Source: an uncultured Prochlorococcus sp. (GTDB lineage: Bacteria > Cyanobacteriota > Cyanobacteriia > PCC-6307 > Cyanobiaceae). Taken from it: DNA of 64,000 bases. The stretch covers positions 81,566 through 145,565 of the forward strand of contig CACOCT010000002.1 of NCBI GenBank assembly GCA_902625845.1. The letters are read 5' to 3'. A program made the position numbers and the translations under genes. Positions 9,190-18,384 of the stretch are shown here, piece after piece; the first letter of the stretch is position 1; every line of letters begins with the position of its first letter. The notes beneath the pieces are model-generated. The model was not told the DNA's origin, did not search any database, and saw nothing but the letters and a program-made list of their open reading frames with translations.

Positions 9190-9326
9190 AAGTTACTTTG
9201 ACTCCTGTATCCTTCGTACTCCTATCATATAGAGAAATATAGTGCTGAGAACCACAAAGCATTATTACTTGAGCAAAAACCATCAACCCTAGTAATAATA
9301 TTCATTTTGCACCTCTTAGAAACGTT

Positions 9327-9752
9327 TCAAGGATTAAAGTCTCTACATTTTGATCTTTCGTTTACATAATCTTTTATAGCATTATCCCATTCTGATAAAT
9401 CTGCTTCTTTTCCAGAAATATATAATTCCATTTGTTTCGAATAGTTTGCTGATTCAATCCGACTATTGAATGAAGCATTGCAAAAAATTATACTTCCAAA
9501 TTTTGAATAGTCCGCATAATCCCTATTCGCAGCAAATTCAGCATTTACCCTTTTCTTATCTAATGCTTTATACTCTAAATCCTCAATACTAGGTTTTGGA
9601 CGGAGTAAGAATGCTTTATATTCCAAACCCTCAATACTAGGTTTTGAAGGTAGTAAGGATGGATTTTTTTGTGAATTTAGATAAGCAATCAGGCAAACAC
9701 AAATAAGAACAGCAGCAAATACTCTAATTAACCAAGTGTTAGTTTTATCCAT
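9327..9752 (-). CDS. hypothetical membrane-anchored protein with 16-aa tandem repeat
   Basis: N-terminal TM segment; LLPSKPSIEGLEYKAF/LLRPKPSIEDLEYKAL. Confidence 0.55.
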   Translation of the reverse strand: MDKTNTWLIRVFAAVLICVCLIAYLNSQKNPSLLPSKPSIEGLEYKAFLLRPKPSIEDLEYKALDKKRVNAEFAANRDYADYSKFGSIIFCNASFNSRIESANYSKQMELYISGKEADLSEWDNAIKDYVNERSKCRDFNP

Positions 9753-9964
9753 TATTCTCTTACTTATTCAATCCAACCATCAAAGGAAAATTTTTTTTAA
9801 TATTACTCGAAATATTTAATTCTGGTTGTTTTATATGTGTATTTTCAGGGTTTAGATTAAGGCAACATCCATAGCGAACATTTTTAAAAATTTTTAAAAA
9901 GAATGTTTTTAATTTTTAAACTTATTTGTTTGCTTTTTAGTTTGGAAATGAGTTTGATAATAAA

Positions 9965-10369
9965 ATGAATTTATTTGAAAGCATGAATAAATTTTTTCAT
10001 TTCAATGAACTTGTTGAATTAGGAAATATATTCAAGGACTGTGAAGCATATTTACTTGCGGTAGAGCATTTTGATAAGGCATTAGAATTTAGTTACTTGC
10101 CCATTAACAAACATCGCCTTCTAGAGGCATATGATTGCAGAGGTAACGCAAAAATATTCTTAAGTAACTATAGAGGAGCAATTATTGATTACACCAGTGC
10201 AATTAAAATAGACTCTACAGATAGTTATTTATTCTTTTGGAGAGGTTTTGCATATGAAGCACTTCAAAAATACCAAGAGGCAATTGAGGATTTTAAAATA
10301 TCATTAAAAATTGATCCTGAGTTTTGGTTGGCAAAAATAATGCTTGATTATATTAAGAAAAAAATTTAA
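9965..10369 (+). CDS. TPR-repeat protein
   Basis: AIIDYTSAIKIDSTDSYLFFWRGFAYEALQKYQEAIEDFKISLKIDP. Confidence 0.75.
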   Translation: MNLFESMNKFFHFNELVELGNIFKDCEAYLLAVEHFDKALEFSYLPINKHRLLEAYDCRGNAKIFLSNYRGAIIDYTSAIKIDSTDSYLFFWRGFAYEALQKYQEAIEDFKISLKIDPEFWLAKIMLDYIKKKI

Positions 10370-10409
10370 ATTAACTTCATGATTTTAAAAAATTAGGAAA
10401 GGTAATAAA

Positions 10410-10556
10410 ATGGGGTTTACAAAATTTATATTTTTAGCCTTTATCTTTCTTGTTTTTATCCTACCTATATTCAGTGGCCTACTCAACGAATTTCTTAAAG
10501 AAGATAAGGAGCAATCATCTCTACAAGAACGAACAAATTTAGTCCATAGATCCTAG
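10410..10556 (+). CDS. small hypothetical membrane protein
   Basis: 48-aa ORF MGFTKFIFLAFIFLVFILPIFSGLLNEFLKEDKEQSSLQERTNLVHRS with one TM segment; absent from supplied ORF track. Confidence 0.4.
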   Translation: MGFTKFIFLAFIFLVFILPIFSGLLNEFLKEDKEQSSLQERTNLVHRS

Positions 10557-10633
10557 ATCAAAGGATTTATAATTGAAATGATTCTCAAAAATTGCAACCT
10601 GATCTAAAATTAAAATAATTAATTATTATCGAT

Positions 10634-11002
10634 TTGATTGTTTTACCTTTTAAGAAATTATTAGTTTCTTTACCTTTAACTTTTTTTATAAATAACGCAG
10701 TTTTTGCTTCAGAATATAAATGTGATTTGACAACTTTTGATGGTAGAGATTCTGAATTAAAAATTATTCCAAAAAATTATAAATATAAAGTAATTAGTGG
10801 TGATGTCAATTTAGGAGAATTTAGAGTTATAGATAACACTATTAATTTTTTACATATTTTTAATTCTTTGGAAGAAGAAAAGTTATCTATGCATATTGGC
10901 ATAAATAAACAAACAAACAAATTAATGTTTAATTTAATGGATTTCAAATTCACAGACAGACCAGCAAATCAAGTTAAGGGTTTTTGTCAAAAATCATACT
11001 AA
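10634..11002 (+). CDS. secreted hypothetical protein
   Basis: 122-aa ORF with signal peptide. Confidence 0.5.
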   Translation: MIVLPFKKLLVSLPLTFFINNAVFASEYKCDLTTFDGRDSELKIIPKNYKYKVISGDVNLGEFRVIDNTINFLHIFNSLEEEKLSMHIGINKQTNKLMFNLMDFKFTDRPANQVKGFCQKSY

Positions 11003-11060
11003 ATAAAAGTATTGTTTTATATTATGTATTGATAATTTTTATCATCAACATAAATAAATT

Positions 11061-11867
11061 TTATTTAGTGACAAGTTCATGAATTTTTATATCTTCAAAT
11101 TTAAAATTACTTGGTTTTGGAGCACATTTTAAAACTTGATGATTAACAACCTTACCAATTACTACTATTGATGGAGACTTTATTCTATCTCTTGCAATTT
11201 CTTGAGGTAAACTTTCTAGGGTTGTTTTATAACATTTTTGTTGAGATAAAGTGCCTTGATAAATAATCGCTACTGGTGTTTCTTTTTGAAGTCCTCCCAA
11301 TATTAATTCCTCTGAAATAGATCTTAAGTTCTTTATTCCCATATAAATCACAATTCCATCTGAAGTTTTTGCTAAGTTTCTCCACTTCGTTCTGTTTTTC
11401 TCATCAGCAGCATTTTCGTGACCTGTTATGAACGTTATTGATGAACCAACTTTTCTATGAGAAATAGGAATCCCAAAATATGCAGGAGCTGCTATTCCTG
11501 ATGTAACTCCAGGGACAACCTCTATATTTATATTATTTAAGTTTAAATATTCAGCCTCTTCTCCACCTCTGCCAAACATAAATGGATCGCCTCCTTTAAG
11601 CCTAACTATGCATTTATAGTCTCTTGAAAGTTCAACCAAAAGTTTATTTATTTGTTTTTGAGAGAGGATTTTTTGAGATCTTCTTTTTCCCACAAAAAAA
11701 TGTCTGCATTTAATTGTGGTCAAAGATAATAATTCTTTAGGAATTAGAGAATCATAAACAATTGCATCACAATTACAAATTAATTTATAAGCTTTCAATG
11801 TTAGTAATTCAGGATCACCAGGGCCTGCACCAACTAAATAGACTTTAGAATCATGTAATTTATTCAT
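11061..11867 (-). CDS. cobA: uroporphyrinogen-III C-methyltransferase
   Basis: VYLVGAGPGDPELLTLKA, RLKGGDPFMFGRGGEE, VVPGVTSGIAAPAYFGIPISHR. Confidence 0.92.
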   Translation of the reverse strand: MNKLHDSKVYLVGAGPGDPELLTLKAYKLICNCDAIVYDSLIPKELLSLTTIKCRHFFVGKRRSQKILSQKQINKLLVELSRDYKCIVRLKGGDPFMFGRGGEEAEYLNLNNINIEVVPGVTSGIAAPAYFGIPISHRKVGSSITFITGHENAADEKNRTKWRNLAKTSDGIVIYMGIKNLRSISEELILGGLQKETPVAIIYQGTLSQQKCYKTTLESLPQEIARDRIKSPSIVVIGKVVNHQVLKCAPKPSNFKFEDIKIHELVTK

Positions 11868-12739
11868 TAGAGATTTGCTAATTCGTTTATTAGAGTTTTA
11901 TTAAATTGATCAAATTCAATTAGAGAAGTTTTTGAATCTGATCGTAAAATTTTTCTTGTATTAGGGTTAGGTAATAAACAATATGGAATTGGATTAAATT
12001 GATTTATTAAAGTAATATCCTCATATTTATCCCATGATAATAAAGGTGTTTTTAATTTTTTTTGAAGATTATTTAAATAATCAAAACCTATAGAATCAGT
12101 TAGAGGATGATGCAAAATCAAAGAAGGTTTAATATTAATTTCACTGTCAAGAATATTTTGAACAGCCCTAATTATGGGTTGCCATGATCCTATATATGGA
12201 AATAGTTTGACTTTTATACCTTGATCCCTAAGGCGCTTACAAATCCCAGGAATATCGTATCTTATATGTTTGCCAGGCAAAAGGAATAAAGGTACCAAAT
12301 AAACAGACTTAGAATTCGTTTTTTGAGAATTATTATTTGTTAAAATTTCTAACTCAATCTTTGAATTCCTTAGTTTCTTCAATTCTTTTAATAGTTTTAT
12401 AATTTTAGGATTCACAGTGCCATTCTTGGACCCATGAATAATTAATCTTAAATCTATACTTTTTGATACATAATTGCATTTTGGTATAAATTGAGACCTA
12501 AATAAATTACCTTTTATTTTATTAATCTTTAACAAATTAACTATTTTAAGGAAGGTATGAACAGATCCAGAAAAAACTTTTCTAAAAGAAAAACTACAAG
12601 ACCAAATTATTATTTTAGGAGTAAAATTAATACATCTAATAATATACTTGAGAGAGATATTAGAGCAATGATTAAAGTAATAAAAATGCTTAAAGATGGT
12701 ATAATAACTAGCTTGGGAGAGATAGGTCGTCAATATCAT
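11867..12739 (-). CDS. CbiX/SirB-like sirohydrochlorin chelatase-family protein
   Basis: LRLIIHGSKNG...LVPLFLLPGKHIRYDIP...; TAATG overlap with cobA start suggests translational coupling; true start uncertain. Confidence 0.75.
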   Translation of the reverse strand: MILTTYLSQASYYTIFKHFYYFNHCSNISLKYIIRCINFTPKIIIWSCSFSFRKVFSGSVHTFLKIVNLLKINKIKGNLFRSQFIPKCNYVSKSIDLRLIIHGSKNGTVNPKIIKLLKELKKLRNSKIELEILTNNNSQKTNSKSVYLVPLFLLPGKHIRYDIPGICKRLRDQGIKVKLFPYIGSWQPIIRAVQNILDSEINIKPSLILHHPLTDSIGFDYLNNLQKKLKTPLLSWDKYEDITLINQFNPIPYCLLPNPNTRKILRSDSKTSLIEFDQFNKTLINELANL

Positions 12740-12784
12740 TAAAGTAATTACTAAAATTTTTAATTTAAATATACAAAATATTAT

Positions 12785-12798
12785 GTATCAAGTAATAC
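12785..12798. promoter_or_regulatory. NtcA box 1 (GTA-N8-TAC)
   Basis: GTATCAAGTAATAC in the cbiX-like/nirA divergent intergenic region. Confidence 0.65.
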
Positions 12799-12831
12799 TA
12801 AATTAAATATCTAAAATATATTTGATATTTA

Positions 12832-12845
12832 GTATTTATAGATAC
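12832..12845. promoter_or_regulatory. NtcA box 2 (GTA-N8-TAC)
   Basis: GTATTTATAGATAC, 79 bp upstream of the nirA ATG. Confidence 0.65.
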
Positions 12846-12923
12846 AAATTGTATTCATCATTTAAGTATTAATAGATATCGATAATCTTTAAAAATTAAT
12901 CAAATTAATTCTTTATTTAGACC

Positions 12924-14498
12924 ATGAAAACTTATCTTGAAGGTAAAAAACTAAATAAAATAGAACAAAATAAAGCAAAAAAAGATGGCCTAAAAATTTT
13001 TAATGAGATTGAAAAATTTGCCGAGATTGGATGGGAAAATATGGATAAAACTGACTTAGAACTAAGGTTAAAGTGGTTCGGACTATTTTGGAGGCCCAAA
13101 ACACCTGGTAAATTTATGCTCCGTTTAAGAGTGCCCAATGGAATCTTAAACTCCAACCAGTTAAAAGTAATTGCTTCTATTGTTTCTAGATATGGCGAAA
13201 ATGGTCGTTGTGACATCACGACAAGACAAAATCTTCAGTTAAGAGGAGTTTTAATTAATGATTTCCCAGAAATAATTAAGAGATTAAAGAGAGTCGGTAT
13301 ATTTTCAACTCAATCTGGTTTCGACAATCCTAGGAACATAACTGGTAACCCTTTAGCAGGCATTGATCCGAATGAAATAATTGATACACGACCTTACATC
13401 CAAAAATTAAATTCCTATCTGATAGGAGATGGATATGGAAATGAAGACTTCTCCAATCTTCCAAGAAAGTGGAATACAGCAATTGCGGGTTCAACTGATA
13501 ATTTTCTTCTTCATAATGACTTAGTATTTCTTCCCTCATATTTTAGAGGAAGTTTAGGATTTTCTATTTGGGTAGGAGGAATATTATCTTCAGTTCTTAA
13601 TGCATATGCTGAGCCTCTTGATGTGTGGATTGAAGAACACCGAATATGTGAAATAACCTCTTCAATACTAAAAATATGGCGAAATAATGGTGAAAGATCT
13701 ACAAGGCAGAAAGGAAGATTTAGAATTTACTTAAACTCAATAGGAATAAATAATTTTCGAGACTTACTTGTGAATGAGATTGGATTTTTGCATCCTGATC
13801 CAGGCTCTCAGTTCATAGAAAAGCCTAGATCCCTCTACGGAATTCATCCACAAAAGCAAGAAAAAGAGTATTTTGCAGGGATACATATACCTGTTGGGAG
13901 ATTAAATGCTGATGATTTATATGAATTTGCAGATATAAGCGAAAATTTAGGTGATGGTGATATTCGATTAACAGAGGATCAAAATTTAATAATCTCAGGT
14001 ATCCATGAAAAAAATATTCAACAATTTAAATTGCTTGATATCTTTAAAAAATTTTCATTAGAACCAGGTAAATTTTCTGCTGGAACAGTATCATGTACAG
14101 GTAATACTTACTGTAATTTTGCATTAACCAATACTAAAGATCAAGCAATTAAGATTTCTGAAGAGCTTGATAGGGAATTATCAGTACCAGAAGAATTAAA
14201 GATTCATTGGACAGGATGTCCAAATAGCTGTGGTCAAGCTTATATGGGGGCTATTGGTTTAACTGGTAAGAAAGCAAAGAATTCTAATGGTGAAATTATT
14301 GATGCTTACGATATAAGTCTTGGAGGAAGTCAAGGTGCAGTAAATAAAATCGCTGATCTTTACCTCAAAGCTGTTCCAATAAATAAACTAAAAATTACCC
14401 TGAAGAAAATCTTAATAGAACATTTTGATGCAGTTCCAAGAAACTCTCAGAAAGTTGAAAATAAACAAACTATCTATCTTAGTAATTTTAAAACCTAG
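12924..14498 (+). CDS. nirA: ferredoxin-nitrite reductase
   Basis: GRCDITTRQNLQLRGV, TGNPLAGID, TGCPNSCGQAYMGAIGL siroheme/4Fe4S motifs. Confidence 0.95.
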   Translation: MKTYLEGKKLNKIEQNKAKKDGLKIFNEIEKFAEIGWENMDKTDLELRLKWFGLFWRPKTPGKFMLRLRVPNGILNSNQLKVIASIVSRYGENGRCDITTRQNLQLRGVLINDFPEIIKRLKRVGIFSTQSGFDNPRNITGNPLAGIDPNEIIDTRPYIQKLNSYLIGDGYGNEDFSNLPRKWNTAIAGSTDNFLLHNDLVFLPSYFRGSLGFSIWVGGILSSVLNAYAEPLDVWIEEHRICEITSSILKIWRNNGERSTRQKGRFRIYLNSIGINNFRDLLVNEIGFLHPDPGSQFIEKPRSLYGIHPQKQEKEYFAGIHIPVGRLNADDLYEFADISENLGDGDIRLTEDQNLIISGIHEKNIQQFKLLDIFKKFSLEPGKFSAGTVSCTGNTYCNFALTNTKDQAIKISEELDRELSVPEELKIHWTGCPNSCGQAYMGAIGLTGKKAKNSNGEIIDAYDISLGGSQGAVNKIADLYLKAVPINKLKITLKKILIEHFDAVPRNSQKVENKQTIYLSNFKT

Positions 14499-14550
14499 TT
14501 AAATTTTTTAACTTGATAAAAATTACTTAAACTAAAAAATTTTTTTAATT

Positions 14551-14694
14551 ATGAATTCAAAAAATCAATCCAAAGATTTCTTTTCTAATTTTGTAAATTG
14601 GTTTGCATCTCTTGGGAATGACAAACCTGAAGAAATCAAAGAAGAGGGCGGAAAAGATTTTATTTCTCGTCTTATTAATTCTTTTTCAAACTAA
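14551..14694 (+). CDS. 47-aa small protein between nirA and focA
   Basis: MNSKNQSKDFFSNFVNWFASLGNDKPEEIKEEGGKDFISRLINSFSN*; absent from the ORF track; tightly spaced between nirA and focA. Confidence 0.6.
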   Translation: MNSKNQSKDFFSNFVNWFASLGNDKPEEIKEEGGKDFISRLINSFSN

Positions 14695-14706
14695 TTGATT
14701 TTCACC

Positions 14707-15618
14707 ATGAACTCTTCTTTATCACAAATGGATTACGTTTTACCAAATGAATTAGTTGACGGAATGATTAAGGCAGGTGGTAAAAAATCGACAGTAAGTA
14801 TTAAAAATCTTATTTTAAGAGGATTTTACTCAGGAGCAATATTAGGGCTAGCTACATGTTTAGCAATAACTATTGGTATTCAATCAAAAATGCCTTGGCT
14901 AGGATCTTTTATTTTCCCATTTGGTTTTGCAAGCATTGTTTTATTTGGGATGGAACTTGTTACTGGCAATTTTGCATTATTACCTATGGCAACTTGGGCT
15001 GGGAGATGCAGTTGGAGGGCAACATTCAGGAATTGGACATGGGTCTGGATTGGGAATTTCCTGGGGACAGTCTTTGTCGCGGTACTTCTCTCTATAAGCC
15101 TTACAAGTGCAGGAACCGTTGCGCCACTCTCTGCTGCAGAAGGCGGAACAGGTTGGTCAGTTATTGCGGCAAAATTAATAGCAATTAATAAAGCAAATGT
15201 TGTGGTGAAATATCAATCTTTAGGGAGTACTGGTTTCTTTTTAGGAATATTGAGAGGCATAATTGCAAACTGGCTAGTTTGTTTAGGAGTCACTCTGGCT
15301 CTAGTTAGTAAAAGTGTGCCAGGAAAAATACTTGCATGTTGGCTACCTATTACTGCTTTTCAAACAATGGGAATGGAACATATTGTCGTAAACATGTTTT
15401 TACACACTATTGGACCACTTTTAGGATCAGGAGTTTCATATACAAATGTCATATTTTGGAATTTCATTCCAGTTACTCTAGGAAATATGATTGGTGGAAT
15501 GATTTTTATTGGAATGCTTTTTTACAGTACTTATAGAACACCTATGGGTAACGTTTTACCAAAGCAACATGATGAAAAATTAGAAAGAGAGTTATCAGCT
15601 GAATTAGGAGCAAGATAA
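14707..15618 (+). CDS. focA: formate/nitrite transporter family protein
   Basis: FGFASIVLFGMELVTGNFALLP, NWLVCLGVTLA, AFQTMGMEHIVVNMF, NMIGGMIFIG; ATG at 14707 is the likely start. Confidence 0.92.
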   Translation: MNSSLSQMDYVLPNELVDGMIKAGGKKSTVSIKNLILRGFYSGAILGLATCLAITIGIQSKMPWLGSFIFPFGFASIVLFGMELVTGNFALLPMATWAGRCSWRATFRNWTWVWIGNFLGTVFVAVLLSISLTSAGTVAPLSAAEGGTGWSVIAAKLIAINKANVVVKYQSLGSTGFFLGILRGIIANWLVCLGVTLALVSKSVPGKILACWLPITAFQTMGMEHIVVNMFLHTIGPLLGSGVSYTNVIFWNFIPVTLGNMIGGMIFIGMLFYSTYRTPMGNVLPKQHDEKLERELSAELGAR

Positions 15619-15619
15619 T

Positions 15620-16366
15620 TTGAATTCTTTGTTAAAAAATAGGGTAATTAAACCTATCTCTGAAACAGAAATTAAAGAGAGATTTAATAAAAAACTTATT
15701 CCTAAAGATCCTCAATGGCTTAAGTATGCCTACTCTAAAAATTTATCAAATGAATTCAAATTCTTAATATGCGAGAGACTTGGCTTCTTAGGGGCTGATG
15801 GTTGGATAATTCTTAGAGAACTAATAGAGGATTATGGATATGAAGATGAAATTATTTATGGGATAGGACTTTGTCATCAAATTGAGGCCAAGGATTATTT
15901 GATTGATTTACTGAATTCAAGTAAAAACTTTAATTTGCCAATTCTTAAAGCATTAAATTGCTGGGGAGCCTTTATACCTAACTATCAATTAAAACTGATA
16001 ATTAAAAATAAATCTGCTGATATAAGATTGGCAGGATTAGATCTTGTAAACTTTAAATCATATTTATTAGATGATCACGAATTAATAGAAATATTGAATA
16101 TTGTTTTAAGTGATTTTCGAGAAGAGATTATTATTAAATGTATAAGCATTCTTCAAAAAAGAAATTCAGATAAAATAATTGACCTAATCAGCAATCTAGT
16201 AATATCTCAATCAAAGAAATCTTCCTTCGCTGCTATTAGAGCATTAGGCTCTATTGGGACAAAAAGGAGTTCTTATCAATTAAAAAAACTTTTAAATAAA
16301 ATCAATGATAAAGAATTATTAGAATTTATAAAAAAGCAAATATCTTTTCAAGAAATATTCAATTAA
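15620..16366 (+). CDS. HEAT-repeat protein in the nitrite cluster
   Basis: AAIRALGSIGTKRSSYQLKKLL and similar helical repeats; starts right after focA stop. Confidence 0.65.
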   Translation: MNSLLKNRVIKPISETEIKERFNKKLIPKDPQWLKYAYSKNLSNEFKFLICERLGFLGADGWIILRELIEDYGYEDEIIYGIGLCHQIEAKDYLIDLLNSSKNFNLPILKALNCWGAFIPNYQLKLIIKNKSADIRLAGLDLVNFKSYLLDDHELIEILNIVLSDFREEIIIKCISILQKRNSDKIIDLISNLVISQSKKSSFAAIRALGSIGTKRSSYQLKKLLNKINDKELLEFIKKQISFQEIFN

Positions 16367-16434
16367 ATAAATACATAAAAGGAGATAAATTTTCCTAAGT
16401 TTAGATCGGATGTCAACTCGCAATATTCAAAAAT

Positions 16435-16480
16435 AAAAACACATAATTACAAAGAGCTAAAAACACATAAAAAACACATT
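16435..16480 (+). repeat. AAAAACACAT(A/T) direct repeats, two of them in 11-bp tandem
   Basis: AAAAACACATA/AAAAACACATT at 16459-16480 plus one copy at 16435; about 123-168 bp left of the 16603 tRNA-Asn fragment. Confidence 0.6.
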
Positions 16481-16602
16481 TTCGCCTAAAACCCTGACCT
16501 ATTATGCTTACGTGTAAACGATGGAATTTACAAAAAACTCAGTTATAAGCACAAAAAAAACTCATATAATCGCATATGAGTTCTTGTGAATTTGACTAAA
16601 GA

Positions 16603-16612
16603 CTCCCCGGGC
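16603..16612 (-). other. tRNA-Asn 3'-end fragment (candidate att core) with adjacent terminator hairpin at about 16550-16596
   Basis: CTCCCCGGGCGG; left hairpin AACTCATATaatcgcATATGAGTT with A-run. Confidence 0.7.
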
Positions 16613-16684
16613 GGAATCATAAAAAGTCCCAAATGCACTCGTATGAAAGGGTTGGGAAGGTTATTGAATGAGATATAAGATGAT

Positions 16685-16706
16685 ACCCCTAACAAACCCC
16701 TAACAA
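16685..16706 (+). repeat. perfect 2 x 11-bp tandem repeat ACCCCTAACAA
   Basis: ACCCCTAACAAACCCCTAACAA, about 82 bp right of the att core at 16603. Confidence 0.8.
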
Positions 16707-16829
16707 AATTATTAAACCAATTAAATTGATCTTTAAATATTGAGCAAATATTTTTACTTTAAATATCCCCCTCAATCAATATTCTGAAAATAAAAATTAA
16801 TATTAATCTTGGATTTATATATATATTTT

Positions 16830-17360
16830 CTAAAAATCAAGATGTCTTTTATTAAATAAAACTCCAGGGAATTCACATCCATTACTTAAAGTCCAGAATC
16901 CTGAACCTGCTCTTACTAATCTAGGATTATTCCTATATCCAAAATAATAAAGAGTTGAATCCATACCAACAAAAATTACTCTTCTTCTATAAGTAGTATT
17001 AATCTCATCTTTTTTTGGGAAAAAACCTCTAGCAGTTTCATTACCAAAGAAAGTTAATATTTGTTTTGATTGAGGATTAAAATTCTTATCTTCTCGTTTA
17101 AATTTCCACCATTTTGATCCATATCCCTGAGACTCTATCATTTCAATTTTACTTATAAAATTTCCATCAAAAAATAATTCTGCCTGTTTTGGCATACCTC
17201 TTGGAGTAATATATTTTATTTTAATTATCGCTTCATCTATTAAATCGCTCTGCCAGATGCAACCATCATTGTTTGACTTTTTTTCAGATTTTACTTGACT
17301 CATAAAACAAATAAGTAAGCATATTATTAATTTTGGGATTAAATATTTATTCATAATCAT
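16830..17360 (-). CDS. secreted hypothetical protein (partner 1)
   Basis: signal peptide; overlaps the end of the upstream paralog 17347-17751. Confidence 0.6.
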   Translation of the reverse strand: MIMNKYLIPKLIICLLICFMSQVKSEKKSNNDGCIWQSDLIDEAIIKIKYITPRGMPKQAELFFDGNFISKIEMIESQGYGSKWWKFKREDKNFNPQSKQILTFFGNETARGFFPKKDEINTTYRRRVIFVGMDSTLYYFGYRNNPRLVRAGSGFWTLSNGCEFPGVLFNKRHLDF

Positions 17361-17751
17361 TAATTTTATCTATGAATTTACATTTATAATTCCCAATTTT
17401 TAAACCATAATAATTTTTTCTTACATAAAGCGGTAAGTAATCGAAATAAGGAGATCTAATATATGTAATTACATTTCTAGTAGTATTCCAACTTTGAGCA
17501 GTATTCCCTCTATCAATTAACGCATCAAATTCAAGTAATTCATTTCCTGTAGGAACTTTAATATATTCCAATTCGCTTCCCCAGTCTCTTGGGTCTTTCC
17601 TTAGTTTTGCTTCAGTAATAGAAATATTTCCTAATTTAGGACAATGGTAATTATATGTGGGTAATTTAATTTCATGAGATTTAACTTTTTCTTGCAGAGA
17701 TAAAATAATACCAAGAAAAATTATGCTTATTAACTTTATTTGATATGTCAC
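17347..17751 (-). CDS. secreted hypothetical protein, paralog of 18377-18802
   Basis: MTYQIKLISIIFLGIILSLQEKVKSHEIKLPTYNYHCPKLG...RKDPRDWGSELEYI. Confidence 0.7.
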   Translation of the reverse strand: MTYQIKLISIIFLGIILSLQEKVKSHEIKLPTYNYHCPKLGNISITEAKLRKDPRDWGSELEYIKVPTGNELLEFDALIDRGNTAQSWNTTRNVITYIRSPYFDYLPLYVRKNYYGLKIGNYKCKFIDKINDYE

Positions 17752-17790
17752 AAAGCAGAGAGAGTACTTAATTGAATAACAATAGATATT

Positions 17791-18384
17791 TTATTTTTCC
17801 ATTCGTCTGTAAATACTTGTTTTTGGAAACATATCTTTAATTCTCTTATCATATTCGCATCTTGAATCACAATTTAATATTACTTCCTCTTTCTCTTTTA
17901 ACCTAAAAAGTTCTTGAGAAATTATCCCATCTATTTGAATAAGTCTCCTTCTTTTCAAATAAAAAGAACATCTTCCTTTCATCGGAGATCCTATATATTT
18001 TATTTGATTCTTGCATTCTCTGGATACCCATTTATTAAATAAGTCCTGACTTTCATTCAGATCATTTTCAAGACTAGACATTCTTGAATAGTAAATATTT
18101 GAACTAAATTTCTCAAGATTCTCCATTGAAACAGAATTAATTTTTTCTTCAATAATTTGATCAATCATTTTTTCTGCAATCATACCGCATGCAATTAATA
18201 GAGAAGTATTGCGAGGCAGTCTTTTTTTTAGACTAAGTTCATTATTCCTAGAAATACAATCATTTTGAAATTGATAAAGTGATTTACTATTTTCAGGTTC
18301 AGAAAAATAACTTAAATGAGCAATTATTTTTGAATTAGAGGAGAATACTAAAATTACTCCAATATAAAAAAATAATTTATTCAT
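17791..18384 (-). CDS. secreted hypothetical protein (partner 2)
   Basis: N-terminal hydrophobic segment; overlaps the end of 18377-18802. Confidence 0.6.
   Translation of the reverse strand: MNKLFFYIGVILVFSSNSKIIAHLSYFSEPENSKSLYQFQNDCISRNNELSLKKRLPRNTSLLIACGMIAEKMIDQIIEEKINSVSMENLEKFSSNIYYSRMSSLENDLNESQDLFNKWVSRECKNQIKYIGSPMKGRCSFYLKRRRLIQIDGIISQELFRLKEKEEVILNCDSRCEYDKRIKDMFPKTSIYRRMEK

Noticed and set aside
9077-9286. 69-aa minus ORF spanning the 9181 tRNA fragment and the 84-bp repeat
   Set aside because: Explained by the repeat/att structures; no protein-like features.
12557-12742. 61-aa plus-strand ORF antisense to the CbiX-like gene
   Set aside because: Lies within/antisense to a better-supported CDS, low-complexity basic composition, typical shadow ORF in AT-rich DNA.
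14856-15188. 110-aa and 66-aa ORFs in another frame inside focA
   Set aside because: Out-of-frame shadows of a strongly supported transporter; Cys/Trp-rich nonsense composition.
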